Shown in pieces: positions 1-8,016 of a DNA stretch of 64,000 nt. The notes under the pieces were generated by a model that was given only the letters and a program-made list of their open reading frames with translations, was not told where the DNA came from and ran no database searches. The DNA lies in NCBI GenBank assembly GCA_001872455.1, contig MNXJ01000057.1, positions 1 through 64,000 of the forward strand. Reading direction: 5' to 3'. Both the position numbers and the translations under genes were made by a program. This stretch comes from Anaerolineae bacterium CG2_30_57_67 (lineage in GTDB: Bacteria > Chloroflexota > Anaerolineae > Anaerolineales > Villigracilaceae). Each line of letters begins with the position of its first letter. Within the stretch, counting starts at the first letter, position 1.

Positions 1-1
1 T

Positions 2-178
2 GCCGAACGATTGTTGCAAGCCTTTGACAACATCACCCTTTATCGGTTTGAAACAGAAAACCAGACGCAGTACGAAGTCGCACCGCTCTCGCCCCTGCAA
101 CGCCGCATCCTAAAGGCGCTGGGTATCCCAACATCGGTCTATGCCCCACCCGTTGCACCAATAATTGATACCGGGTGA
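2..178 (+). pseudogene. C-terminal end of a probable DDE transposase (cut by the window edge)
   Basis: An open frame enters from the left edge and ends at TGA 176-178, giving 58 residues. It reads through an 'LSPLQRRILKALGIP' segment followed by a Tyr and a Pro-rich end, which resembles the C-terminal tail of IS1634/IS4-type transposases. This is pattern recognition on a short tail only; the catalytic DDE residues lie outside the window. Whether the upstream part is intact cannot be seen, so the element may be complete or a remnant. Confidence 0.4.
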
Positions 179-480
179 AAAAAATAATCGAAAGATGAGT
201 CGAAAAGCGTTTGAAGCGTCATTGTCAGGTGCTAAATTGAGCAGCTACAACTTGCGAGGTTGCCTTCCTGCTGCAAAAGCTGGAAATTACGTCTACATGG
301 AGAGAAGAGAGTCAAAATAGCGGTGTTAAAGACCGATGGTACTCCACAAAAAGTTCCCTAAACTCAATGAATATCAGACAATAGGCTGGCGATTTATAAC
401 CAAGTGCTCCAAAAATTCAAAAAGCCCGAAGTAATGGCAATTTAGATGCGATTGCCCTGATTCGGTAGTGGAGTCATTCA
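179..480. other. Gap with no supported gene
   Basis: About 300 bases between the transposase tail and the gcv promoter. The only ATG frame of note (195-320, 41 codons) has no ribosome binding site and no recognisable sequence. I see no tRNA, terminator or clear terminal inverted repeat of the neighbouring transposon here. Confidence 0.5.
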
Positions 481-486
481 TATAAT
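481..486 (+). promoter_or_regulatory. Probable -10 box of the gcv operon
   Basis: A perfect TATAAT lies about 20 bases before the first stem of the glycine riboswitch. Transcription would start near 493, just upstream of P1. No convincing -35 hexamer is found at 16-18 bases; the best match at the right spacing is TGATTC (458-463). Confidence 0.5.
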
Positions 487-505
487 TGCAGTACAATTGC
501 ACAGC

Positions 506-707
506 CGCAGAGAAGAGATGAACGTGCAACAGTTAGAACTGTTATGCGTGAGCGCCGAAGGTGCAAACCCGCTCCCAGCCGGGACGGGCGAAACTCTCAG
601 GCAAAAGGACTCTGCGCTGATTCACTTCTGGAAAATGCCGCGCGTGCGGCTGCCGATGGGGCAAATCCCGCCAACGCGGGATAATCTCTCAGGCCAAATT
701 ACAGAGG
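506..707 (+). ncRNA. Tandem glycine riboswitch (two aptamers)
   Basis: Aptamer 1 spans 506-616, closed by CGCAGAG (506-512) pairing with CTCTGCG (610-616), with the conserved GCCGAAGG, ACTCTCAGG and GGAC blocks inside. Aptamer 2 spans 625-707, closed by CTTCTG (625-630) with CAGAGG (702-707), with GCCGATGGGGCAAA and TCTCTCAGG blocks. These are hallmark glycine-riboswitch segments. It sits directly before gcvH, the classical target. The short linker of eight bases between aptamers is typical of the cooperative tandem form. Confidence 0.95.
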
Positions 708-734
708 CGCACAATTGAATTTGTGCGCCCTTTT
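706..734 (+). terminator. Riboswitch expression-platform terminator
   Basis: GGCGCACAA (706-714) pairs perfectly with TTGTGCGCC (721-729), followed by CTTTT. The first two bases of the stem (706-707) are also the end of aptamer 2's closing helix (702-707). The two structures therefore compete, which suggests that glycine binding disfavours the terminator and turns gcvH-gcvPA-gcvPB on. The overlap is only two base pairs, so the strength of the competition is inferred. Confidence 0.8.
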
Positions 735-769
735 CGTTTCCACGTTATCCTAAAGAAGGAGAAAATTTT

Positions 770-1150
770 ATGTCTACTACCCCGTCCACCCTTAAATATG
801 CCAAGTCTGATGAGTGGTTCGATGCCGCCAGCGGCAAAGTTGGCCTGAGCGACTACGCCCAGGGGCAACTGTCCGACATTGTTTTTGTCGAAATCCTGGT
901 CAGCGCGGGCGACACCGTCAGCGCCGGGCAGGCCATCGCCTCGGTCGAATCGGTCAAGGCCGCCTCGGATGTGTACGCCCCCGTTTCCGGCAAAGTCGTC
1001 GCCGTCAATGAAGCCCTGGCCGAAGCGCCCGAATCCATCAACAGCGAGCCGTACGGCGCGGCCTGGTTCATCCAAATCGAAGGCGGCAATGGCGCTGCCC
1101 TGCTGGATGCGGCAGCCTATGACGCCGATTGCGCGGCCCGGGCGCATTAA
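770..1150 (+). CDS. gcvH: Glycine cleavage system H protein
   Basis: Lipoyl-carrying shuttle protein of the glycine cleavage complex; moves the aminomethyl group from the P protein to T and on to the L protein. The 126-residue length is normal. The lipoylation motif ESVKAASD is present with the acceptor lysine at K63, and the 'SEPYGAAWFIQIE' C-terminal block is typical. Start chosen at ATG 770 because AAGGAG lies about ten bases upstream. First gene of the operon, controlled by the glycine riboswitch. gcvT, which often leads this operon, is absent here and must lie elsewhere if the system is complete. Confidence 0.97.
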   Translation: MSTTPSTLKYAKSDEWFDAASGKVGLSDYAQGQLSDIVFVEILVSAGDTVSAGQAIASVESVKAASDVYAPVSGKVVAVNEALAEAPESINSEPYGAAWFIQIEGGNGAALLDAAAYDADCAARAH

Positions 1151-1156
1151 TTCGTT

Positions 1157-1280
1157 ATCCAGTTATCCAGTTAATCGGTTATCCAGTTATCCAGTTAATC
1201 AGTTTAACCGAACAACTGAACAACCGAACAATCGGACAACCGAACAACCGAACAACCGAACAATCGGACAACCGAAAACG
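1157..1280 (+). repeat. Octamer repeat array with switched orientation, gcvH-gcvPA gap
   Basis: The left half consists of copies of GTTATCCA/GTTAATCG; the right half of copies of CGAACAAC, TGAACAAC and CGGACAAC, which approximate the reverse complement of the left unit. About six units face one way and nine the other, so the RNA can fold into an imperfect hairpin. It fills nearly the whole gap and leaves gcvPA without a visible Shine-Dalgarno sequence. Confidence 0.85.
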
Positions 1281-1287
1281 TAAACTC

Positions 1288-2643
1288 ATGACCTATATCC
1301 CGATTTCTCCCGCTGAACGGGACGCGATGCTGGCAACGGTCGGCGCAAAAAGCCTGGACGCGCTTTTTGACGCTATTCCCGCCAGTGTGCGCTTCCCCAA
1401 ACTAGACCTGCCCCCGGCGCTGACCGAAATGGAAGCCGCCAGCCTGCTGGATGAACTCGCCAGCGCCAATGAAAGCGTGCGCGGCGACCTGGTTTCCTTC
1501 CTCGGCGCGGGCATGTACAACCACTACATCCCCGCCGTTGTTGACCACATTCTGCGGCGCGGCGAGTTTTACACCGCCTACACTCCCTACCAGCCGGAAA
1601 TTTCGCAGGGCACGCTGCAGGCCATTTTTGAATACCAAAGCCTGATGGCCGCCCTGACTGGCATGGACCTTTCCAACGCCAGCCACTACGATGGCGCAAC
1701 CGCTGCCGCCGAGGCCGTCAACATGGCCTTCGCCAACTTCCGCGGCAAACGCCGCAAGGTGGTGCTTTCGACCAGTATTCACCCGCAGTACCGCGAGGTG
1801 ATTCGCACTTACACCCAGGGAATTGACCTGACGCTGGTGGGCGACGACTCTGCCGCCGATTTGCAGGCCAGCCCAGCAGCGCTGATTCCGCTGATTGACG
1901 CGAACACCGCCCTGGTGATGGTGCAATACCCCGATTTCTTTGGCCGCGTCTTCGACTACACCCGGCTGATTGAGGCCGCGCACGCCCAGGGCGCTTTCGT
2001 CTGCGTCATCGCCAACCCGACGGCGCTGGCGCTCTTCAAGACGCCCGGCGCCATGGGTGCGGATATCGTCGTCGGCGAAGGCCAGCCGCTCGGCATTCCG
2101 ATGTGGTACGGCGGCCCCTCGCTGGGCTTCTTCACCACCAAAAAACAATACGTCCACAAAATGGCCGGACGTCTGGTCGGCGAAACCGTTGACACGCGCG
2201 GCCAAAAAGGCTATGTTCTCACTCTGACCGCCCGCGAGCAACACATCAAACGCGAAAAAGCCACCTCCAACATTTGCTCCAATCAGAGCTTGCTGGCGCT
2301 GGCTTCGGCGGTTTACCTTTCCGTCATCGGCAAGAGCGGCCTGAAGCAGGTGGCGAATCTCTGCTATCAGAAGGCGCACTACGCCGCCAGCGAGCTGAGC
2401 AAACTGCCCGGCGTGGGATTATGCTTCAGCCAGCCGTTCTTCCACGAATTTGCGCTTTGCCTGCCCAAGCCGGTGGCCGAAATCAACGCGCACCTGCTCG
2501 AACATGGCATTTTGGGCGGCTACGACCTGGGCCAGGATTACCCGTCTCTCAAAAATCACCTACTGGTGGCCGTGACCGAAATGAACACCAAAGACGAAAT
2601 TGACAGCCTGGTGGAAGTTTTGAAGGAGGCCCTCAATGATTGA
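1288..2643 (+). CDS. gcvPA: Glycine dehydrogenase (decarboxylating) subunit 1
   Basis: N-terminal half of the P protein, which decarboxylates glycine on PLP together with GcvPB. With ATG 1288 (MTYIPISPAERDAML) the protein has 451 residues, the usual length for GcvPA. An open frame extends upstream to 1129, but that part would translate the octamer repeat and overlap gcvH, so I reject it. The family blocks 'FLGAGMYNHYIPAVVDHI' and 'PYQPEISQGTLQ' are clear. No good ribosome binding site is seen. It overlaps gcvPB by eight bases, a sign of coupled translation. Confidence 0.96.
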   Translation: MTYIPISPAERDAMLATVGAKSLDALFDAIPASVRFPKLDLPPALTEMEAASLLDELASANESVRGDLVSFLGAGMYNHYIPAVVDHILRRGEFYTAYTPYQPEISQGTLQAIFEYQSLMAALTGMDLSNASHYDGATAAAEAVNMAFANFRGKRRKVVLSTSIHPQYREVIRTYTQGIDLTLVGDDSAADLQASPAALIPLIDANTALVMVQYPDFFGRVFDYTRLIEAAHAQGAFVCVIANPTALALFKTPGAMGADIVVGEGQPLGIPMWYGGPSLGFFTTKKQYVHKMAGRLVGETVDTRGQKGYVLTLTAREQHIKREKATSNICSNQSLLALASAVYLSVIGKSGLKQVANLCYQKAHYAASELSKLPGVGLCFSQPFFHEFALCLPKPVAEINAHLLEHGILGGYDLGQDYPSLKNHLLVAVTEMNTKDEIDSLVEVLKEALND

Positions 2644-4102
2644 GCCAACCATTTTTGAATTGTCTTCCCCGGGCCGCACCGGCGTGACCTTCCCCCAGGC
2701 GGATGTGCCCGCCTTCGACCTGCCGGAGGCTGACCTGCTGCGCGGCGACCTGCCCCTGCCCGAACTGGCTGAGGTGGATGTTGTCCGTCACTACATGGCG
2801 CTCTCGAAATATAACTACAGCGTGGATGGCGGTTTCTACCCGCTCGGCTCCTGCACCATGAAATACAACCCAAAAATCAACGAAGACACCTGCCGCCTGC
2901 CTGGCTTTTTGCACACCCATCCGCTGCAGCCCATCGAAACCGTGCAGGGCAACCTGGCGCTGATGTTCGAAATGCAGGAATGGCTGAAGGAAATCAGCGG
3001 ATTCGCGGCGGTCACGCTCCAACCTGCGGCTGGCGCGCACGGTGAATTTACCGGCGTGCTGATGATGCGCGCCTACCACCAGTCGCGCGGTGACGCCAAA
3101 CGGGTGAAAATGCTCATCCCCGATGCGGCGCATGGCACCAACCCGGCTTCCTCTGGCCTGGTCGGCTTCAGCGTTGTCACCATCCCCTCCGACGCGCGCG
3201 GCAACGTGGATTTGGACGCGCTCAAAGCGCAGTGTGACGACACCGTCGCCGGGATGATGCTGACCAACCCGAACACGCTCGGCCTGTTCGACGAACACAT
3301 CGAAAAAGTGATTGGTCTCGTTCACGGCTGCGGCGGCCTGATGTACGCCGACGGCGCGAACCTGAACGCCCTGCTCGGCATCGTCCGCCCCGGCGATTTG
3401 GGCTTCGACGTGATGCACTTCAACCTGCACAAAACCTTCGCCGTGCCGCATGGCGGCGGCGGCCCCGGCTCCGGCCCGGTCGGCGTGGCCGAAAAACTGG
3501 CCGATTTTCTGCCTACCCCGCTAGTTGGCATCATCGAAGAAGCCGACGACGAAAATCCGCCGCTCTACGGCTTTGTCACGCCCAAACACACCATCGGACG
3601 CATGAAAGCCTTTCACGGCCACTTTGGCGGCGGTGTGGTACGCGCCTATACCTACATCGCCATGCACGGCGGCGAAGGGTTGAAAGACATCTCACAGTAC
3701 GCGGTGCTGAACGCCAATTACCTCAAGGCGCGGCTGGAAAAAACCTACCGCGTGCCGTTTGACCGCACCTGCATGCACGAATTCGTCATGGAAGGCCGCT
3801 TCGAAGGCACCGACATCCGCGCCCTGGATATTGCCAAACGCCTGATGGATTACGACTTCCACCCGCCGACAAACTACTTCCCGCTGATTGTGCATGAGGC
3901 GCTGATGATTGAGCCGACCGAGACCGAAAACAAAGACACCCTCGACCGGTTTGCCGACACGCTGATTGCGATTGCCGAAGAAGCCAAAACCAACCCCGAA
4001 ATCATCAAAACCGCCCCGCACAGCACGCCCTTTGGGCGCATGGACGAGGTCAAAGCCGCCAAGGAATTGGTCTTGTGCTGCTGGCTGCCAGAAGAACAGT
4101 AG
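2636..4102 (+). CDS. gcvPB: Glycine dehydrogenase (decarboxylating) subunit 2
   Basis: C-terminal half of the P protein; carries PLP. The cofactor lysine is K266 in 'MHFNLHKTFAVPHGGGGP', and the 'YPLGSCTMKYNPK' block near residues 69-80 is diagnostic. The length of 488 residues is normal. The start overlaps the end of gcvPA by eight bases, with GGAGG inside the gcvPA coding sequence about eight bases before the ATG. Followed by a strong terminator. Confidence 0.97.
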   Translation: MIEPTIFELSSPGRTGVTFPQADVPAFDLPEADLLRGDLPLPELAEVDVVRHYMALSKYNYSVDGGFYPLGSCTMKYNPKINEDTCRLPGFLHTHPLQPIETVQGNLALMFEMQEWLKEISGFAAVTLQPAAGAHGEFTGVLMMRAYHQSRGDAKRVKMLIPDAAHGTNPASSGLVGFSVVTIPSDARGNVDLDALKAQCDDTVAGMMLTNPNTLGLFDEHIEKVIGLVHGCGGLMYADGANLNALLGIVRPGDLGFDVMHFNLHKTFAVPHGGGGPGSGPVGVAEKLADFLPTPLVGIIEEADDENPPLYGFVTPKHTIGRMKAFHGHFGGGVVRAYTYIAMHGGEGLKDISQYAVLNANYLKARLEKTYRVPFDRTCMHEFVMEGRFEGTDIRALDIAKRLMDYDFHPPTNYFPLIVHEALMIEPTETENKDTLDRFADTLIAIAEEAKTNPEIIKTAPHSTPFGRMDEVKAAKELVLCCWLPEEQ

Positions 4103-4128
4103 GCAGTAATCAGTTGTCAGTAAGCAGA

Positions 4129-4161
4129 AAGCATCGGAGGTGAAAGCCTTCGATGCTTTTT
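4129..4161 (+). terminator. Rho-independent terminator after gcvPB
   Basis: AAGCATCGGAGG (4129-4140) pairs with CCTTCGATGCTT (4147-4158) with one G-U wobble, six-base loop, then a T run. It is preceded at 4102-4124 by a short run of CAGTAATCAGTTGTCAG type that resembles the octamer repeats seen elsewhere. Confidence 0.9.
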
Positions 4162-4317
4162 GCTTGCCTGATGCCAACCCACGTTCCCTTTCGAAAGTAG
4201 GCAATTTCATGCGCCGATGTAATAAGGTTTCCGATCCCCCCGCCGAAAAAGACGAAAGAACAAATAAGTGAGCAGTTAAAAATTTTTGGCTAAAAAATAA
4301 CCAGATTAAATTACGGT

Positions 4318-4323
4318 TATAAT
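4318..4323 (+). promoter_or_regulatory. Probable -10 box for the SNF2 helicase gene
   Basis: TATAAT preceded by an AT-rich tract, 35 bases upstream of the chosen ATG at 4358. No clear -35 at the proper distance. Confidence 0.4.
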
Positions 4324-4357
4324 CAGATGCCAAAAAAAATTTATCAGGATGTGTGCC

Positions 4358-7300
4358 ATGTCATTTGCCGAAAAGAAAATTTTTGCCGAGTTATTGCAAT
4401 ATAACCGCTTTTATCAGTATGCTGGTTGGCAAATTGCCGATGCCGGAAAAATGTTGTTTGCACAAGACAAGGTAGAGGTGGTTGCTTACACCGATACAAG
4501 CCTGGAATGTCTGGTAAGCGACAAAACACCTGAAAAGTACAATGTCACGCTGAAGATGGAAAACAACCAGCTGCTCACCAAATGCACCTGCTCAAACGGT
4601 CAACAACTCCGCATTTGCAAGCACGTTGTCGCTGCCGCCATTACGGTTCAAAAAATTTTGAGCGCCGAAATCCAAAAATCGTGGGAAAACCATTTGCTGT
4701 TTACCCAAAATGCGCCACGCAAGCAACACGAAGCGCCCCAAAAAGTAGCCGACTACCTGCTGGCTTTTGCACTCTACGACAATTATGGTGGTTGGAAAAT
4801 TCAGCCGCTCACTGCGCCGGTTGCTCAAATTCCAATTTTGCAAAATAGATCATTGCCCGATTGGAGCAATCAGGAGCAAATGATTGAGTTTTTAGCAAAT
4901 ACACCCACCGCGCGTGCGCAATTTAAGGCTCATAGCCAACAAAATTTCAAGCCCGAAGCCTGCCTCAATGCGCCATCGCAAATTGTCAGCCTGGCACAAA
5001 TGATTGCAAAAATAAGCAGTAGCTCTACTTATTATGCCGATAGCAGCCAAACCGCCGCGCTCCCCGGCGTTTTGCAGATTCTGCGCGACGAAAATTTTCC
5101 GCTTTACGCGGGTCAAAACACCTACGGATCAGACATTTTCATCAGCCATAACCGCCCGCTGACCATCTCACGCGAAAGCGCCAGCGTCTTGCTTGATATC
5201 GAAAATAGCAAAGACGGCGGCCTGCGATTAAAATTTCATCTCCGCCTGGGCGATGCGCTATGGAAGGTGACAAAAAAGCCAGCTGTCGTCTCACAAAACC
5301 CACTCTGGTTGATGATTGACCAAACGCTCATTCCCGGCCAGGAAAACATGGACGTTGAGCAAGTTGAAAACATCAACAAGGCTTCTCGCATCCACATTCC
5401 CGCTGAAGAAAAAGATATTTTTCTTGAAAACTACCTGCCTGGCCTGGCTGCTCAATTTACGCTCACCGGTAGCGGCATCAACGTCCGCGAAATTACCGAA
5501 CAACCCCAACCGCGCTTGTATCTGGAAGAAAAAAACAGCATTCTGAATGTCTGGCTAAAATTTGGCTACGAGAAGTTCGAGGTACCATACGAATCACGCA
5601 TCCCCGAAACATCATCCACCTACGACGTGGAAACGGCCACCTTTACCCGTATTTTCCGCGCCGCCGATGTCGAAAAAGCCGCCTTCAGCCAGGTCAGTAA
5701 TTTTGGCTTAAAGCGTGTCACGGGTAGCGTTGGGTTGTTTAATCTCCGCGCCAAAGTGGACGTGATTGATTTTCTGATGCACTACGTTCCCAAGGCAGTC
5801 GCCGCTGGATTTGAAGTCTACGGCGAAGAAAATATCAAAAATGTACGCATCAACCGCCATCAGCCGACCATTTCGTTTAACATCTCATCCGGCATTGACT
5901 GGTTCGACCTGAACACCGTTATTCAATATGGCGACCTTCCCGTTGCGCTCAAAGACATGCGCCGGGCGCTTAAACGCCGCGAAAACTATATCAAACTGGG
6001 CGATGGCACGCTGGGCGAAGTGCCGCAAGAATGGCTGGACCGTTACAAACATTTATTTAACCTGGGCGAGGAAACCGAAGACGGCCTGCGCTTCTCCAAT
6101 CAGCAAGTTACCCTGCTCGACCAGTTGCTGGGCGAATCGGAACGCGTCAACTCGGACGATGAATTTAAGCGCCGCCGCGAGCGCTTGCGCGAATTTACCA
6201 GCATCACGCCTCAGTCGTTGCCGCAAAATCTGACGGCGGAACTGCGCCCGTATCAAAAAGCCGGTGTGGACTGGCTGCATTTTCTGCGCGAATATCAGTT
6301 CGGCGGCTGTCTGGCCGACGATATGGGGCTGGGAAAAACAGTGCAGGTACTGGCTTTTTTGCAAGCCATCAAAGAGAAGAACGAAGCCAACAAGGCTGCG
6401 CTGGTAGTGGTGCCGAAATCGCTGCTCACCAACTGGCAGCGCGAAATCGAAAAATTCACCCCCGGCCTGCGCGCATTGGAATATCACGGCTACGCCCGCG
6501 AGAAAGATACCAGCGTTTTTGACCAGTACGATCTGGTCATCACCACCTACGGAGTGGTCATCAAAGACATCGAACTCTTACGCGGTTATCGCTTCCACTA
6601 CGCCATTTTGGATGAGTCGCAAGCCATCAAAAATCCGGTTTCGCAATCGGCCAAGGCCTGCCGGCTGTTGCTGGCCGACCATCGCCTGGTGATGACCGGT
6701 ACGCCGGTTGAAAACTCCTCCTTTGAACTCTGGTCGCAATTCGCCTTTCTCAACCCTGGCCTGCTCGGCAATCTGGATTACTTCAAATCTGAAATCGGCG
6801 GCCCAATTGAACGCGACGCCAACGCGGATACCGCTCAGCTTTTACGCAAGATGGTCTACCCGTTTATTTTGCGCCGCACCAAGGAACAAGTCGCGCCCGA
6901 ATTGCCGCCGCGTACCGAGCGCGTCATCTACGGCGAGATGGAGCCTGCCCAGCGCAAGATTTACACGTACACTCGCGAGCGATACCGCCAGGCGCTACTG
7001 GGGCTGATTGACGGCGAGGGCGTCAATAACGCCCGCATGAAAATTCTGGAAGGCCTGCTGCGTCTGCGCCAAATCTGCATTCATCCCTTGTTGGTGGATA
7101 AAACCTATCGCGGCGAATCGGCTAAATTTGAGATGCTGCTCGAAAACATTGAGACCCTGCTCTCCGAAGGTCACAAGGCCCTGATATTTTCCCAGTTTGT
7201 CGAAACGCTCAAACTCCTGCGCGCTGAGTTGGACAGCCGCAACATTCATTACGCCTACCTTGACGGCCAGACCAATAACCGCCAGGAACAAGTGGACGCC

Positions 7301-7624
7301 TTCCAAAGCGATCAGGCTCTGCCGCTGTTCCTCATCAGCCTGAAAGCGGGCGGCGTCGGCCTGAACCTGACCGCCGCTGATTACGTCATCCACATTGACC
7401 CGTGGTGGAATCCCGCCGTGGAAATGCAGGCCAGTGACCGCGCTCACCGCATTGGACAGGATAAACCGGTTTTCGTCTACAAATACATATTGCGTGATTC
7501 GGTCGAAGAGAAGATTTTGCAGTTGCAGGAACGCAAGAAAAACCTGGTGGAACAACTCATCACCACTGACGGCAGTTTCTTCAAGAATATCACCGCCGAA
7601 GATGTCAAAGCGCTCTTCAGTTAG
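4358..7624 (+). CDS. SWIM zinc-finger SNF2-family helicase
   Basis: ATP-dependent DNA translocase of the bacterial SNF2/HepA-like class. From ATG 4358 it has 1088 residues; this start is preferred over ATG 4349 because AGGA (4346-4349) is eight bases upstream of it. An N-terminal SWIM zinc finger is seen as C76-x-C78 and C87-x-H89. Helicase motifs follow: Walker A DDMGLGKT with K660, the Walker B variant DESQ at 752-755, 'MTGTPVENS', and C-terminal motifs 'LISLKAGGVGLNLT' and 'RAHRIGQDKPV'. This architecture is common in bacteria and its substrate is unknown. Single-gene unit, followed by a palindromic element. Confidence 0.93.
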   Translation: MSFAEKKIFAELLQYNRFYQYAGWQIADAGKMLFAQDKVEVVAYTDTSLECLVSDKTPEKYNVTLKMENNQLLTKCTCSNGQQLRICKHVVAAAITVQKILSAEIQKSWENHLLFTQNAPRKQHEAPQKVADYLLAFALYDNYGGWKIQPLTAPVAQIPILQNRSLPDWSNQEQMIEFLANTPTARAQFKAHSQQNFKPEACLNAPSQIVSLAQMIAKISSSSTYYADSSQTAALPGVLQILRDENFPLYAGQNTYGSDIFISHNRPLTISRESASVLLDIENSKDGGLRLKFHLRLGDALWKVTKKPAVVSQNPLWLMIDQTLIPGQENMDVEQVENINKASRIHIPAEEKDIFLENYLPGLAAQFTLTGSGINVREITEQPQPRLYLEEKNSILNVWLKFGYEKFEVPYESRIPETSSTYDVETATFTRIFRAADVEKAAFSQVSNFGLKRVTGSVGLFNLRAKVDVIDFLMHYVPKAVAAGFEVYGEENIKNVRINRHQPTISFNISSGIDWFDLNTVIQYGDLPVALKDMRRALKRRENYIKLGDGTLGEVPQEWLDRYKHLFNLGEETEDGLRFSNQQVTLLDQLLGESERVNSDDEFKRRRERLREFTSITPQSLPQNLTAELRPYQKAGVDWLHFLREYQFGGCLADDMGLGKTVQVLAFLQAIKEKNEANKAALVVVPKSLLTNWQREIEKFTPGLRALEYHGYAREKDTSVFDQYDLVITTYGVVIKDIELLRGYRFHYAILDESQAIKNPVSQSAKACRLLLADHRLVMTGTPVENSSFELWSQFAFLNPGLLGNLDYFKSEIGGPIERDANADTAQLLRKMVYPFILRRTKEQVAPELPPRTERVIYGEMEPAQRKIYTYTRERYRQALLGLIDGEGVNNARMKILEGLLRLRQICIHPLLVDKTYRGESAKFEMLLENIETLLSEGHKALIFSQFVETLKLLRAELDSRNIHYAYLDGQTNNRQEQVDAFQSDQALPLFLISLKAGGVGLNLTAADYVIHIDPWWNPAVEMQASDRAHRIGQDKPVFVYKYILRDSVEEKILQLQERKKNLVEQLITTDGSFFKNITAEDVKALFS

Positions 7625-7627
7625 CGT

Positions 7628-7720
7628 CAATACTGTTTAGATAAGGAGTCCAAAGTCTCCAGACTTTGGCGCCAGCGTTGGGAGACGTTGGACTCCGAAA
7701 CTGCTAGCTAAACAGTATTG
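7628..7720. mobile_element. 93-bp palindromic element, family 1, copy 1
   Basis: Begins CAATACTGTTTAG and ends CTAAACAGTATTG, perfect 13-bp terminal inverted repeats, with a largely palindromic interior (GGAGTCCAA ... TTGGACTCC). Length 93 bp, identical to two other copies at 17221 and 44890; this copy is inverted relative to them. No coding capacity. It starts three bases after the stop codon of the helicase. Flanking ten-mers match at only six positions, so any target duplication has decayed. Confidence 0.85.
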
Positions 7721-7910
7721 CTTGTAGCGCGACATTCATGTCGCGGAGTTTGGGACACGGAGTTGACGGAGTCACACGGAGTTTGCTCTTGTAGCGTGAC
7801 ATTCATGCCGCGGAGTTTGGGACACGGAGTTGACGGAGTCACACGGAGTTTGCTCTTGTAGCGCGACATTCATGCCGCGGAGTTTGGACACGGAGTTAAC
7901 GGAGTGGACG
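7721..7910. repeat. 67-bp tandem repeat, about 2.8 copies
   Basis: Units start at 7721, 7788 and 7855, each beginning CTTGTAGCG(C/T)GACATTCATG and continuing with GGACACGGAGTTGACGGAG. The third unit diverges near its end. Each carries a GCGACATTCATG(T/C)CGC palindrome or its decayed form. No open frame is supported across it. Confidence 0.8.
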
Positions 7911-7960
7911 GATTTTTGAAATTCTCCGCGCAATCCGTCCGGCTCCGTGTCCCATTTTTT
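7893..7960 (+). terminator. Large hairpin upstream of the Rieske gene
   Basis: GGACACGGAG and GGACGGAT on the left pair with ATCCGTCC and CTCCGTGTCC on the right around an AT-rich loop, followed by six T. It uses the end of the 67-bp repeat as its left arm. It could terminate read-through from the helicase side. A TATACT at 7986-7991 may be the -10 of the next gene, but no -35 fits. Confidence 0.45.
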
Positions 7961-8016
7961 GGGGGTGTGTTACGGCGTGGCGCAGTATACTTGCGCCAAC
8001 ATTCACAAGGAGGAAT

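Noticed and set aside
497-718. A 73-codon open frame before gcvH
   Set aside because: It lies wholly inside the tandem glycine riboswitch, whose conserved blocks explain the sequence; no ribosome binding site.
1129-1287. N-terminal extension of gcvPA by 53 residues
   Set aside because: It overlaps gcvH and would translate the octamer array; the family start matches ATG 1288.
1402-2379. Long antisense frame in gcvPA, and similar long antisense frames at 10514-11440, 32773-34011, 38067-39302 and 42217-43464
   Set aside because: They mirror strongly conserved genes on the other strand, show no recognisable domain and have low-complexity Arg/Gly/Val-rich translations.
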